Of a stretch of 64,000 nt of DNA, positions 21,799-32,806 are shown in pieces (positions within the stretch are counted from its first letter, which is position 1; every line of letters starts with the position of its first letter). The notes below the pieces were generated by a model. The model saw nothing but the letters and a program-made list of their open reading frames with translations, did no database searches and was not told where the DNA came from. Source of the stretch: Triglochin maritima (taxonomy: Eukaryota; Streptophyta; Magnoliopsida; Alismatales; Juncaginaceae); contig OY821772.1 of assembly GCA_963682175.1 (NCBI GenBank), forward strand, positions 11,152,743 through 11,216,742. The letters are read 5' to 3'. A program made the translations under genes and the position numbers.

Positions 21799-22170
21799 AC
21801 GGTGATCGCTCATGGTTCGGTCGACCGGGGCATCTTCGGATCGGTTAACCGAATATGGAAACGGGTAAGCACAATTGGTTGACCGAGATTGCCCAGAGTG
21901 CCTGGACAATTTCGGGTTCGGTTAACCGATTGGAAACGGTCAACCGAGAAATAGTATTTTCGGTAGACGGAAGGTGACCCGGTCATCCGATGACTATGTC
22001 CCAGGAGCGATTTTGGTGGGTCAACGGTAGAGCGATTAAAAGACGTGGTTCGTCCGAATTCTTCCAGGTAATTTTTCTCATACGGATTCGGTCGACCGTC
22101 TAGCTCACGGTGCACCGAACATGTGTGATAACCGAATGGTTCGGTTGACCGAATAATTCTCGGTCTACCG
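21799..22170. repeat. Decayed CGGTCGACCG array in S3
   Basis: Motifs run in parallel with S1, with CGGTCGACCG intact at about 21817 and 22090, and with GGTTAACC and GGTTGACC variants. Confidence 0.8.
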
Positions 22171-22351
22171 TACAAGAACGATTCTGCCTGAATTATTAAG
22201 AGATTAATTAAATCATGGGTCGAATAATTCCAGATTTAATTAAAATGTTTTTTTTGTGGGTGATTATGTGAAATTTAGAGATTAATTTTAGGAGAGAAAA
22301 ACAAGGTATCATGGCTAAATAGTAGCTCTTGATAATGATGTTTTGGGAGCC

Positions 22352-22359
22352 TATAAAAG
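22352..22359 (+). promoter_or_regulatory. TATA box of S3
   Basis: TATAAAAG about 180 bases downstream of the palindrome array, as in S1. Confidence 0.65.
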
Positions 22360-22984
22360 GGCACCTATTCCTACTTGTTTTAAAAACTAATGCAAAATTC
22401 TTTCTCTCATTAATCTCTCCCTAATCACCACGAAAATCTCTTAGTAAAATTAAGTTTGGAGATTAGAATCTCAGGAGCTTAAAGAGGGGTAATTAGCTTG
22501 ATTCTAAACCTTGTTAGAGATTGATTGGCTAGCTCCTTTCTCTCTAACTTTGTTTAGAGTTTGGTGAACAGTCGGAGGCAATTCCGTTGACGATTCAGTG
22601 GGCAACGTGACTTCGGATCATCAAAAAAGTTTTAGAGAACCTTTAGGTATGATTCTATCTTTGTGGATTATTTTAATGTAGGTTGCATGTTATTAGAATA
22701 AAACACAAATAAATGTACATAAAATTGCTGAAAATATGAAAATAGGTCTTGTATGTTATATTAAAATTTTAAAATATATACATACATAGGGACACGAAAT
22801 CCTACATGCTGCACCCAATGGACCGTCGTCGTTATCTCGACTTTGCGGCGGAGGTGGTGTTCAAATAAATATTACATTAAAATCCTGCACGATTTAAACA
22901 TTATACATTAAGATTATAATGCATATAAACTAACTTAGTAAATGTAAATCTTATTAAATTAGAAATAGAATACCTCAAGATTAT

Positions 22985-23089
22985 AACACCTTTCGCTATC
23001 AATTGCTCCATCGTTGACTCCATGTTTGCGAGCCTCTTTTTCGTCTCTGTTAGCTCATTTTCCATCTTCTGATCTTTCTCAATCTGCAC
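22985..23089 (-). pseudogene. Possible C-terminal coiled-coil fragment of CACTA transposase
   Basis: A frame of about 35 residues rich in Glu, Lys and Met (Q-I-E-K-D-Q-K-M-E-N-E-L, M-E-S-T-M-E-Q-L) lies in the element interior. It ends at a plausible GT donor side. A Glu-rich helix of this kind ends many plant En/Spm transposases. It is too short to be sure, and it could be any coiled coil. Confidence 0.3.
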
Positions 23090-23540
23090 TCTTAATTTTC
23101 GACAGAACCTCCCCTATAAATAAAAAATAAAAAAATCTTTAAATTCCTGTATTCACAAAAATAATTCCACAATTTTCAATATTCACTGCATTTCACATTC
23201 AATATAACATTCAAACTATCAAACCAATCAAATTCAAACAACATGAAACCAAAATAAATAATCTAAATTTATCAAAACAAATAATCTAAATATATAGATA
23301 AGAACTCTAGTCAAATTATATTTAAAACACATTCAAACTACATTCAATTAATCACATTCACTGCATTCCCCTTGGGTCGGGTTCACATCTAGGTCGGGAG
23401 AGAGGGAAGGTTGTATGAAGTGGCGGGCGGAAGCGACGGCGGAAAGACACAACAATGAGCGGCGGTGGAGGTGGCGATTAGGGTTGGGAATAGTTTTGCA
23501 CGAGAAATGAATCAAGTTCGTCGAGGGGTTACTGATATAA
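23090..23540. other. CACTA internal sequence, right
   Basis: AT-rich up to about 23380, then a short GC-rich stretch (GGCGGGCGGAAGCGACGG near 23424). No gene is recognised. Confidence 0.5.
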
Positions 23541-24218
23541 ACCCTACTTCAACAGTACATATCCGTCGGTGTACATAAGAGTATACGTCAATGTAATCTT
23601 TACTAAATGTGCGATGGATGTATCCATCGGTGTATATAGGAGTATAGGTCATTGTAATCTTTACTAATGGTCCGACGGATATATCCGTCGGTGTACGGGA
23701 ACATATCCATCGGTGTAGGTAAGCGTAAGAAATGAGTAACATTTTTTTTCAAAGTCTACACTGACGGATACTCTCCATCAGGTATCTAAGCGTATACGTC
23801 GTTATCTTTACTAATGGTCCGATGAATATATCCGTCGGTGTAGTTTATTGTAATAAAAGTGTAACCTTTTTTCTCAAACTCTACTCTGACAGATAAACAC
23901 CGTCGGTGTCCAGTGCTAAACCAATACATCAACGGATCAATCCATCGATGTAGGGAAACCTAACCGTCGGTGTGGTTTTTTCCATGACAAATTTCATTTT
24001 CCCATGGATTGTTTGGTCGAAATCCGTCGGTGTAGACTAATTGACCGACGAATACTACGAAAATATTAAGCGATGGACTTTATCCATCGGTGTGGGTTTT
24101 CCTATCCGTCGGTGTACACCCCCAACAACAGAACAACATCCCCGTTGGTGGATAGTGCTCTACACTGATGGATTCCGTACCGACAAATATATATATCCAT
24201 CAGTGTATCCTATTTTTC
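23541..24218. repeat. Right subterminal repeat array of the CACTA element
   Basis: TCCGTCGGTGTA and its variants recur about 15 times (for example 23564, 23683, 23830, 23901, 24027, 24105). Some longer blocks are repeated, such as the one containing GTATACGTCAATGTAATC near 23582 and 23640. Confidence 0.85.
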
Positions 24219-24309
24219 AAGTAGTGAAACTTCTGTACCACCTTAAAGTTGGTAATTACAAAGAGAGTTATGTTTTGTTTGTGGTCGGCCTAAACCCACC
24301 GACACAATA

Positions 24310-24500
24310 AGCTTGTCATGCCAGGCCTCACATGATAGCTAGGACCTGGGCACATTTCGGCCGACGGGCCAGGTTCGGGTCGTGCTGGTCGGGTTAGCAT
24401 ATCAGTTTTTTTTCTCGGGCTTGTCATGCCAGGCCCCGCACGATAGCTTGGGGTCGGACACATTTTGGTCGACGGGTTAGGTTTGTGCCGACTGTTAGTT
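24310..24500. repeat. Two direct repeats near the hAT 3' end
   Basis: CTTGTCATGCCAGGCC blocks at 24311 and 24420 with similar 80-base continuations (..CATGATAGCT, ..GACGGG). They are likely subterminal repeats of the hAT element. Confidence 0.6.
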
Positions 24501-24657
24501 CACCGTCGACATTGCCTCACAGACTACCCCGTCTACCCATCCGAACCGATAATGATATTTTATTAAGTAGAATAAGTTTCCAAATTACATACAGGTACAA
24601 ACATATTAAGTTTTACAATTACAAATATCACAACAACTACTCCTGTTGAAACCTCAT

Positions 24658-25110
24658 TTATTCATAACAAAATCTAGGATCCATAACAAAATGTAAACAA
24701 AAAATTACTGGAAGAGGTTTCCAATATTTATTAACTTTAGCCTCCATTACATTTATAATTTCAACAAAACTACCATAACTCTTATATTTAAAAAAATACT
24801 TTAGTAATTGGAAGTAATAGTTTCCACTTAATTTATTAGTGAAGTTGAAAAAAAGTTTCAAAAAATCTAACATAATTCTACAATTTTCCCAATTAGTTAA
24901 ACATTTTTCATTATAAAAACTATAATTAAAGATCTGTAAGGATAACAACATTTTAAAATTTCATATATGGAGTTTTATCGATGATGGACATCTAATTTAA
25001 ATTCCTAGGTCTAATATCACTACTAGAGCAGAATTTCCTAAATTCTTGATATCTATATGTACTACTACCACCACCACTTATAAAGCAACAACATGTTTAA
25101 CATTTTGTAA
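24658..25110 (-). pseudogene. hAT transposase, C-terminal part
   Basis: The complement gives R-Y-Q-E-F, D-I-R-P-R-x-x, then T-N-W-E, F-L-K-L-F-F-N-F-T, S-F-V-E-I-I-N-V-M-E-x-K-x-x-K-Y-W and V-M-D-P-R-F. This is the diagnostic order of the plant hAT catalytic/insertion region before the dimerisation domain. Several stops and shifts break it (open only at 24951-24658). The homology begins exactly where the 29310 block leaves off, so the two were one gene. Confidence 0.75.
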
Positions 25111-25786
25111 ATAAAATTTAATTAGGAGTAGTAATTATCAGGCTCCAAATTGGGCTCCAAACATAAATTAATAGTGCAGGTGTTGGTTTTGGCAAAATAC
25201 CCAACGAGTCGTGAGATGGCTGATGTCAAATCACACTTGGGGGACAAAAACATATTTAAACGAAGAAACCACCATTTCTCTTTCATTTATTTCCTCCGGC
25301 GATTGTGGTCCACGATAAACCCTACCAACGACGACTTGTCCTTCCCTCTCCACTCCGACACCGACGAGAAAAGTTTGTCGTCCCTGTCGCTCCTACTCAA
25401 GCCTACAACCATAGTTTCTTTATTCTAATGTTGCGATGAGTCGAGAAGAATGAATCATAGGTTGGTTTTCCGTGTTAATTGTAAAACTCATGTTTATTTT
25501 TTCTTTCTTTGAATTTGTTGAAGTTTTGGTTTCTTGATAGATATGTATGGAATTTTTTTGGGTGAGTTTCAAAAGGAGAACGATCTCTGGATATGAAGCT
25601 TGTATTTTGGAAATTTCTAGACATTTAGAGTTCCGTTAACATGCTGGGTCATTGGGCGATTTAAATCTGGCACTATATGTTCTTACCATTGCTATTTTTT
25701 TATATTTGCACAGTTATATCTGGATTTGATAACACACAGACAGTCTGGATATTTAATAGTCTTATATTTCGTTTACTTGCGTATGT

Positions 25787-25995
25787 CTGGATATTTAATA
25801 GTTTTGTCTATAGCATGTTTAGTTTGTGCAAGTAATTATTTGTCTGAATATTTTTGTGTAGATATTTAATAGTTTTGTCCGGAGCATGTTTAGTTTGTGT
25901 AAGTAATTATTTGTCTGGTATTTTTGTATAGATATTTAATAGTTTTGTCCGGAGAATGTTTAGTTTGTGTAAGTAATTATTTGTCTGGATATTTT
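25787..25995. repeat. Roughly 77-bp tandem repeat, about three units
   Basis: Units contain ATATTTAATAGTTTTGTC, a GGAGCATGTTTAGTTTGTG block and AAGTAATTATTTGTCTG. They repeat with small deletions. Confidence 0.85.
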
Positions 25996-27564
25996 TGTCT
26001 AGATTCCTTTTAGCTACCTCTGGAATCTGTTATATCTGGATATTTTGTCAAATGTAATCTATGGAATCTGTTATATCTATTACATTTGATGATTGAATAT
26101 TTGTGTATGTCATAATGTAATCTATAATTAGTAGATCAAAAGGTTGTGTTGTCTGTCGATTTTTTGGAATCTTTGCAACGTGGAATTGTGATCTGTAATA
26201 TCCAGACTAGTATGTGTTACTTGTCTGATAAAACTATAACTTAGGGTTCAATGTTTTGTTATCTGAACATGTATTTCTTGATATCTGAGATTTAATAGAA
26301 TGATATCTGAGATTGTTTTTACATTGACAATGTCTGCATTTATATCTTGATTTATCGTCGTATATTGCATTCATATTTCATTCTATTAAATCTCCTAACT
26401 CATTAAATCATTCTATTTGACAGGTGATCCGAAAGACGTCAAGACAAGATGCACAATCACGATGATTTTAGTGTGAATGTCTGTTTATGCTGATTTTAGT
26501 GTGAATGTCTGGTTTTTTGGGTGATTGTCCGTATCATATATTGTCTGACTTTTTATGTAACCACCGATAGAGTTATGTAACTTTTAACTTGTTAATGTAG
26601 ATCTCGACAGATGAATATAGACAAAGTATATTTTTGCAGAATGTTTATCAAACATGTTATCTATATGTAGACATGTAGTGAACATGTATGACTATAAGTT
26701 ATTCATGTGCAGATATTTGATTACGATATCTCGTTTGGATTTATATATTTTATGTCCAGACAAGTTTGGCATGTCCAGTAAGCACAAGCGTAAGACAATA
26801 CATATAGTTAGGAAGGAACAATAGTGTGTGCAAATGGAATTGGTAATACAAGTTAAATGGTAACTTATATGTCTGGAATAGTGATGAAACAAGTTTTTGT
26901 AGGCGTAGACATATTACCAACCTATATCTGAATAACTGAATATCCAGATATTTGATTGCGATATATCTTGTTCAAACATTTTCTGACATGTCCAGCAAAC
27001 ACAAGCATATGAAAACCTAAACGGCAGACATCGATCTGTCGCCAATAATCAATTTCATAAACTTGTTAATCTATATCCAGACGGATAAATATAGACACCC
27101 TATATATTTGTAGACCTCATACTGATTTAAAAAGGTGAGGTGGTATATGTCTGGATAAGTGATGATACAAGATAATTGTGTATTGTCCAGTTGTTTGATA
27201 CCTTCTATGTATGTCCAGACCAATACAGTTAATGAGAAGGTAATGAGAAGTGAATTTGGTGGATTGTTGAAGAAGGATAGTTGTTACAGTGAGGGTAGAG
27301 GGCTTGCACTCCGGATATAGGGTTCAAAGATATCATTTCAAACGTCTGTTATAGCCACCAACCCACCACCATCACCTTGTATTAAATGTAGACATCCTCT
27401 CCTCAGCTTAAATAACACTTTTTTCCCAACTGTTTGATACCTCCTATATATGTCCAGACAAAAACAGTTACCCATGATACCTTTTGTGGGAGAAACAAAA
27501 CCAAAAATGCTGAAACTTATCCAGATAATCTATAAGGTTGTAAAAGTATTTCGTGTTTGGAACT

Positions 27565-28280
27565 TATCCAGAAAATGCAAAATCTTTGTTACTACTTTAT
27601 AGGTCCAATTTCAAATCAAACTATAGAAATTATGGGTCTGGATTAGACGTCTATAAACATAAAGCACAACCCAACTATAGTCAAGTCGTCCAAAAAAATA
27701 TATCTTCACTACATATTCTAAATAATAATAAGGTATAAAATAATAAAATAACATAGTACCAACATCTTGTTTGGGTTGAAAATGATATTATTATTCCGCA
27801 GACGGGTGTGTTTTGATGGGAGCACAACATAGGACAACATAACAATGGTATTTCTATTAGGTATCGTTGTGGACTAGTTGCTTGGGATTAAAGAAAACCA
27901 CTCTTAAATTGAAACTATGGACGATATTAAATCTTAATGATGCTTTCAGAAAATTAAGTGATTATAGAGTAATTCCTTATGAAGCAACAAAATAAACTTT
28001 CTCGTTTTCAAGCCAGATTTGCAACATTTTGAGAAAAGTTGACTTTGAAAATGTAAAATCTTTATAACTACATTATAGGTCAAATTTCAAATCCAAACGT
28101 AGAAATGATGGGTCGAGATCGGACATCCATAAACATAAAGCACAACCCAACTGTAGTCAAGTCGTCCTGAATAACATTTTCTCCACTACACATTATAAAT
28201 AATAAAAAACTATAAAATAATAAAATAACATGGTACACACTTCTTGTTTGGGTTGAAAATAGTATTATTTTTCCACACAC
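27565..28280. repeat. Dispersed direct duplication of about 235 bp
   Basis: 27565-27790 and 28050-28280 share long blocks (ATAAACATAAAGCACAACCC, TAGTCAAGTCGTCC, TCTTGTTTGGGTTGAAAAT). A separate 80-base block, GTCTGGATAAGTGATGAT..TGTATTGTCCA, occurs at about 27152, 28482 and 28666. Confidence 0.8.
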
Positions 28281-29309
28281 GATATATCTTGTTTGAAGAT
28301 ATATCTGAATGACTGGATATCCAGTTATTTCCTGACATGTCCAGCAAATCTAAACGACAGACATCGATCTGTTGCCAAAAATCAGTTTCATAAACTTCTT
28401 AATTTATATCCATATGACAAATGTAGACACCCTATATATTTTCAGACCTCATACTATTTTGGAAAAGCTTGGGTGATTTATGTCTGGATAAGTGATGATA
28501 CAAGATGTACAATTGTGTATTGTCCAGCTATTTAATAATTTCTATGTATATCCAGACAAAGTCAGTTACCCATCGAAAAAGTAAATTTTATGTAGACAAC
28601 ATAAGTGACACACCAATACATGTTATTCTATATCCCTGTATATTTGGAAAAGGTGAGATGACATATGTCTGGATAAGTGATGATATAAAATAATTCTGTA
28701 TTGTCCAACTGTTTTATACCATTTATGTATGTCCTGACAAAAATGCTATTTTGCAAAATGTTTAACAAACATATTATCTATATGTATCTCAAAAACATAT
28801 TATACATTTTATAACCAGAAATATTTGGCATGTACAACAAGCACAAGCATAGGCAATATATGCCTGGAATAGTGAGGATACAAGTTTGAGTAGATGTAGA
28901 CATATTACCAACCTATATCTGAATAACTGCATATCCAGATATTTCATAAAGATATATCTTGTTTGGTGAAGGCAAGAAGAAGTCAAATGGAGTGTTGAGG
29001 AATGTTGCAGGGACATGACTGTATATATATATGACATCATTTCCTATCACGTTGCATTAAATTTTGGCAGGGACGTGTGATGATTGCCTGTATTTCTCCA
29101 TTAAACAATGAGGAGAGAAGCTAACAAACCAATTATTTCACAAGTTGGGGGATTGTGTGCAGTTTGCCCAAAAGATTCCAGGTGGAAAGCTCTCATAGGA
29201 TGGACACCACGAGAAAGGAGGATATCTGTGTGGGAAGAGAATGGAGCCCAAAAAAGAGCGAATGGAGCCCAAAACAGAGCCCGTAGAGCATCTTCCTTTA
29301 ATTATTTCA

Positions 29310-30160
29310 AGTCAATATTGTATTATAAAGTTTAAAGTAAGACAAATACATTTGACATGAAAAATAATACAATCTAATGGTAGATTACATAATTTTTTAA
29401 GTAATTCTATTGCTCCAGAGTTAATACTAGCATGTCGAAAGAAATTGCACAAATATGATTTTCTATTCTAAGTTTAAAAGACATCTCTTATATGGTTATA
29501 TATAACCATAGTAGTGTTTGGATGCAAAATAGGTTGAAAAGAATTAATTTGTTTATCTAAAATCCATCAATTATATAAAAATTAGCAGTTACGCAATTAT
29601 ATGAGAAATTATTAGGACCAGTCCAAATATCGCTAGTTAATACTATCTTAGAAGTCATTGATGCAAATTTACTAATTAATGATATTTTTCCGGTATAAAA
29701 TTGTTTACCTATAACATTTTTAAGCGTGTGTTGGGAAAATAATTTAAATTGTGGATTATGGTAAGTAAATGCATTCCTGAGGTTTGTAAATTCACGTTGG
29801 TTAAATGATAATTCATTGATCTCTAATTATATATTCACAAATTACATCTCTACTTATAATTGAATCTATTTCCTTGCTCTTTAAGTTCCAATACTAGAAT
29901 TTAAAACTGATTGGTATGAACAAGATGATCCCACATTCCTACTAGATGCACTAAGTTTTGTACCACATATTTTACATGTGGAGACTTCTTTACCATTAAT
30001 ATCTTGGGCTAGGTTAAAAATTTCCCAAACGGGGCTAGTTAATTCTTTTTCTAGTATCTTTGTCTTTAGAATTTATTTTTCTAATTGATGCAATAACATT
30101 AAAAAAAATTTGGTCGAATTGAGGTGACGAATTAACTGAAGTGCCAGATGTCATTGAAAT
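29310..30160 (-). pseudogene. hAT transposase, N-terminal BED-finger part
   Basis: The complement near 30135 begins with Met. It gives, in changing frames, S-P-V-W-E-I-F-N, a BED-type C-K-I-C-G-T-K-L..(C-x2-C finger), then T-A-N-F-Y-I-I-D, C-A-I-S-F-D and L-K-N-Y-V. Further on, I-I-F-H-V-K-C-I-C matches the plant hAT catalytic region. Many stops. Homology ends at 29310, where the 4.2-kb insert begins, and resumes at 25110. Confidence 0.7.
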
Positions 30161-30450
30161 TTAAAAATATGTAAACAATTTTTTTTTAAACAATGAGAAA
30201 TGCATGATAATTACTAAATTAAATTTAACTAAAATAAATTAATAATAAATAAACTAAAAGTGTAAAGATATGCTAACGAAAAGAGGTGTCGGGTGTCGTG
30301 AAATTGGTCGAATCGCGCAATTTGCCTGTAGATTTAGGCTTTTGCTCAAACCCGACCTGCTTCCGACACAATTCGAGGCAATATTTTGAAAGTTTAACAT
30401 GAGTTTTGATTAATTCAAGACCAATTAAGACTATTTGTGCACAGTCAGTG

Positions 30451-31432
30451 GCGGAGCCACGTTATGGGCAGGTGGGGCACCTGCCCCACCCAGATTTTCA
30501 CAAAAAAATAATTCCTAATTTGTTTTTTAATTTTTTTATTAAATCCTATATATTTAAGTATAGTATCTTGAAGTTTGTGGTATAATTGTTTAACTGTTGT
30601 TTAATTTAGGATTTCGGAGAAGCTCAGATAATATTTTTACAAAAATTGATTTTAGAGTCAATTTGATTTAGATTGGGGACTTTGAAGGTCTTTTGAACAA
30701 CTAAATTTGGAAGATAAACTATAATCTTTTGAACTTGCATTGTTGTGTAAGTTTGATAAATTTTTAGTTGAAAAATGAAATTGTATAGATTTTAGTTAGG
30801 TACTGTGGATGTTTGGGATTTGACATTTTTTAATTGTGATGTGCAATCTTACTTTTCTAGTACAGTTATGCTTATTCACATATTATATCTCACTTTGACA
30901 CTGTCGAGTTTGTTGGTTGGCTGAAAATGGAATGAAAACTTAAAATAAACTAGCATTTATAGAAAACTTACTCATCAAGGTCATTCTATACATTAGAGTC
31001 GTAGAATGAATAATAAATCAAGTCTTATAATTATTACAAAATAGAAATGAGCATAAATAGTAATAATTATTACAAAATTCTTTTATTATAATTTTATGTT
31101 ATACATATATACTATTTTATTCCCTCCATTTGTCTAAATTTTATCGATTTTAAACTTAAGAACGAATATAGCCAATAAATCTTACCAAACCATATGTTTT
31201 GTGTTCAGATATTGGAATTTCAGTTGTAAGAATACAATCAATTTAACTGTGTCGTGTTTTATAGTTGTAAAAAATTCTTTTAAATGTTTGAATTTTAATG
31301 TATTTAGGTTTGAAAAAAAGTTAAAAATAGGAAGGATATTTTCAAAATTTTTTTTTAAATTAATTTATTTAAAATATCATCTTAAAGTTGTAGGTTCTAT
31401 ATAAAAAATTCGACTAATGGAAAGACAATCTG
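30451..31432. other. AT-rich DNA with one hAT-like terminus
   Basis: CAGTGGCGGAGCCACG at about 30447, followed by GGTGGGGCACCTGCCCCACC, is a common start of short plant hAT-type elements. I found no matching right end. The rest is AT-rich and without a gene. The final bases ATCTG (31428-31432) are the target duplication of D2. Confidence 0.45.
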
Positions 31433-32806
31433 TGTAGCATCCTCAACATAGCGGAAAATTTAAAAATTTAAAACATACAATCAAGTGAGGACATTACGAA
31501 AGAACATACACACACAGCTGCACCAACATATAATATATATATGTGTGTGATCAAGTTTACAAAAGAATGTGATTACATCAAAAGCTCATAAACATAAAAT
31601 ATACACGTGTAAACACAACCACCTCAAAAGGAAGGAAAACAGGATCCGGTCCCGAGCGCCCCCTCCGCAGTCACCACCCGCCTAACGCTGCTCTTGGCCT
31701 GAAAGCAGACATGAAACATGTCTGAGTTTCCAAAACGATACCCCGTATGCCAAACCCTAACACATATATGAACAAATATGAAGCATGCAATGCACCATAA
31801 ACATCACAACCGATACAACCGCTATGTTCCCGGGACCTCTCTCCCGGCCATAGCCGAACAACAACTCGGATCTCAAGGGTCCTCTCACCCCAACCCCACC
31901 CACGCTCGTGCACACAAGGCACCGCCGGTCCAAATCACGGCCAAACAACCACACCCTTGCCTCAGTGTTACCGGAGCCACGGTTTTGCATCAATTGTCGG
32001 AGCCACGGCGACAAATAAAACATGCCTCATTCGCCGGAGCCACGGCGACAACAATCACAATCCCCTTCCACGTGTCACTAATGATCGCTATAGGGTCGGC
32101 CTGCCCGTCCGTTGCCCCAAAAGGACCGGTGAACCCGTTGCCTTCTAGCCAATCAACAGCAACACAAAAACACCAAACTGTGTAAAAACGGTCGAACAAA
32201 ATCCATCTTTCGGTCGACCGATCCTCACCTAGAGAACTGACCCAACCGAAAAACCCGTCAATCGGTCGAACGACAAAGGGCACCCGGTCGACCGAAAAGC
32301 ACCAGTAAGAAAACCATTTTCGCAAACCACGATAAAACGGTCGGACGACCTAAGACTTCCGGTCGACCGAAAACCTCTAGTAGAACTCACCAACAATCCA
32401 CACTACACGGTCGACCGAAACTACACTTTCGGTCGATCGGCCATTAAGTTAACTTAAGTTGTCGGTCGGTCGAGTCAAACAGGCGGTCGACCATTTGGAT
32501 GATCAACGCCCCAACCGACCTACAACAGTACTTTCGATCGACTGACAAAGGGGTCCCGTTCGACCGAAAATACCTAGAGCATCCTTCTCTTGCTAGAATT
32601 GCACAACCAGTCGACCACCCAAAGGGTATCGTTCGACCGGTGCGAGGGATTTGCCGACAAATACAATATAACCGGTCGACCAAACCCAAAACACCGGTCG
32701 ACCGTTTATAGTTCAGAAACTGTTGTGCAGGTTTGACATACCTTAAGGCTTGAAGAAGCCTTTGAAGAAACGACGGCGAGCGTTTCCTCGAGAACTCCTT
32801 GCAACC
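31433..32806 (-). repeat. D2 LTR, distal part
   Basis: Carries the palindrome array (32188-32707) and the complement of the GTGCAC-type block near 31900. The region 32741-32790 matches D1 14708-14760 (CTTCAAAGGCTTCTTCAAGC). It ends with CAACC (32802-32806), one copy of the target duplication of E. Confidence 0.87.
32188..32707. repeat. CGGTCGACCG array in the D2 LTR
   Basis: Many GGTCGACC copies and variants, with TTAAGTTAACTTAAGTT at 32444-32460, the accessory palindrome also seen in D1 and in LTR A. Confidence 0.85.

Larger units (their letters stand above)
20637..22806 (+). repeat. Solo LTR S3 (2170 bp)
   Basis: The same termini as S1 and nearly the same length. The flanks are TGTTG and TGCTG (22807-22811), again one T/C difference. 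It contains a decayed CGGTCGACCG array (21799-22170) and TATAAAAG at 22352. Confidence 0.88.
17906..24228. mobile_element. CACTA (En/Spm-type) element with nested solo LTRs
   Basis: The left end is CACTACTACAACATGGG (17906). The right end, complemented, is CACTACTTGAAAAATAGG. The 3-bp duplication AAA flanks both (17903-17905 and 24229-24231). Hundreds of bases at each end are filled with TCCGTCGGTGTA-type subterminal repeats in both orientations, the hallmark of CACTA transposase binding. The middle is short: once S2 and S3 are removed only about 2.2 kb remains, with no complete transposase. It is non-autonomous and older than the two LTR insertions. Confidence 0.85.
25141..29298. mobile_element. 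4.2-kb insert within the hAT gene, rich in TGTCTGGATA motifs
   Basis: The insert separates two adjoining parts of the hAT frame. The ends have similar GGGCTCC blocks in inverted orientation (25142-25163 and the complement of 29240-29283). The flanks TAATTATCA (25132-25140) and TAATTATTT (29299-29307) agree at 7 of 9 positions, suggesting a Mutator-type 9-bp duplication. The interior carries dozens of GTCTGGATA or TATCCAGAC motifs in both orientations, a 77-bp tandem repeat and a 235-bp dispersed duplication. No transposase is seen. The class is not certain; a non-autonomous Mutator-like element is my best guess. Confidence 0.5.
24300..30450 (-). mobile_element. Decayed hAT element, split by a 4.2-kb insert
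   Basis: A minus-strand hAT transposase is recognisable in two blocks, N-terminal at 30160-29310 and C-terminal at 25110-24658. They are separated by an unrelated insert (25141-29298). 24310-24500 holds two direct repeats of a CATGCCAGGCC..GGTCGTGC-type sequence often seen near hAT termini. I could not fix the exact ends or an 8-bp target duplication. Confidence 0.65.

Noticed and set aside
25150..25428. 92-codon frame at the left of the 4.2-kb insert as a gene
   Set aside because: No recognisable motif and no extension; the CT-rich part looks like a 5' leader. Not enough support.
30447..31432. Complete short hAT-type element starting CAGTGGCGGAGCC
   Set aside because: No matching inverted right end or 8-bp duplication found before D2, so only one end is reported.
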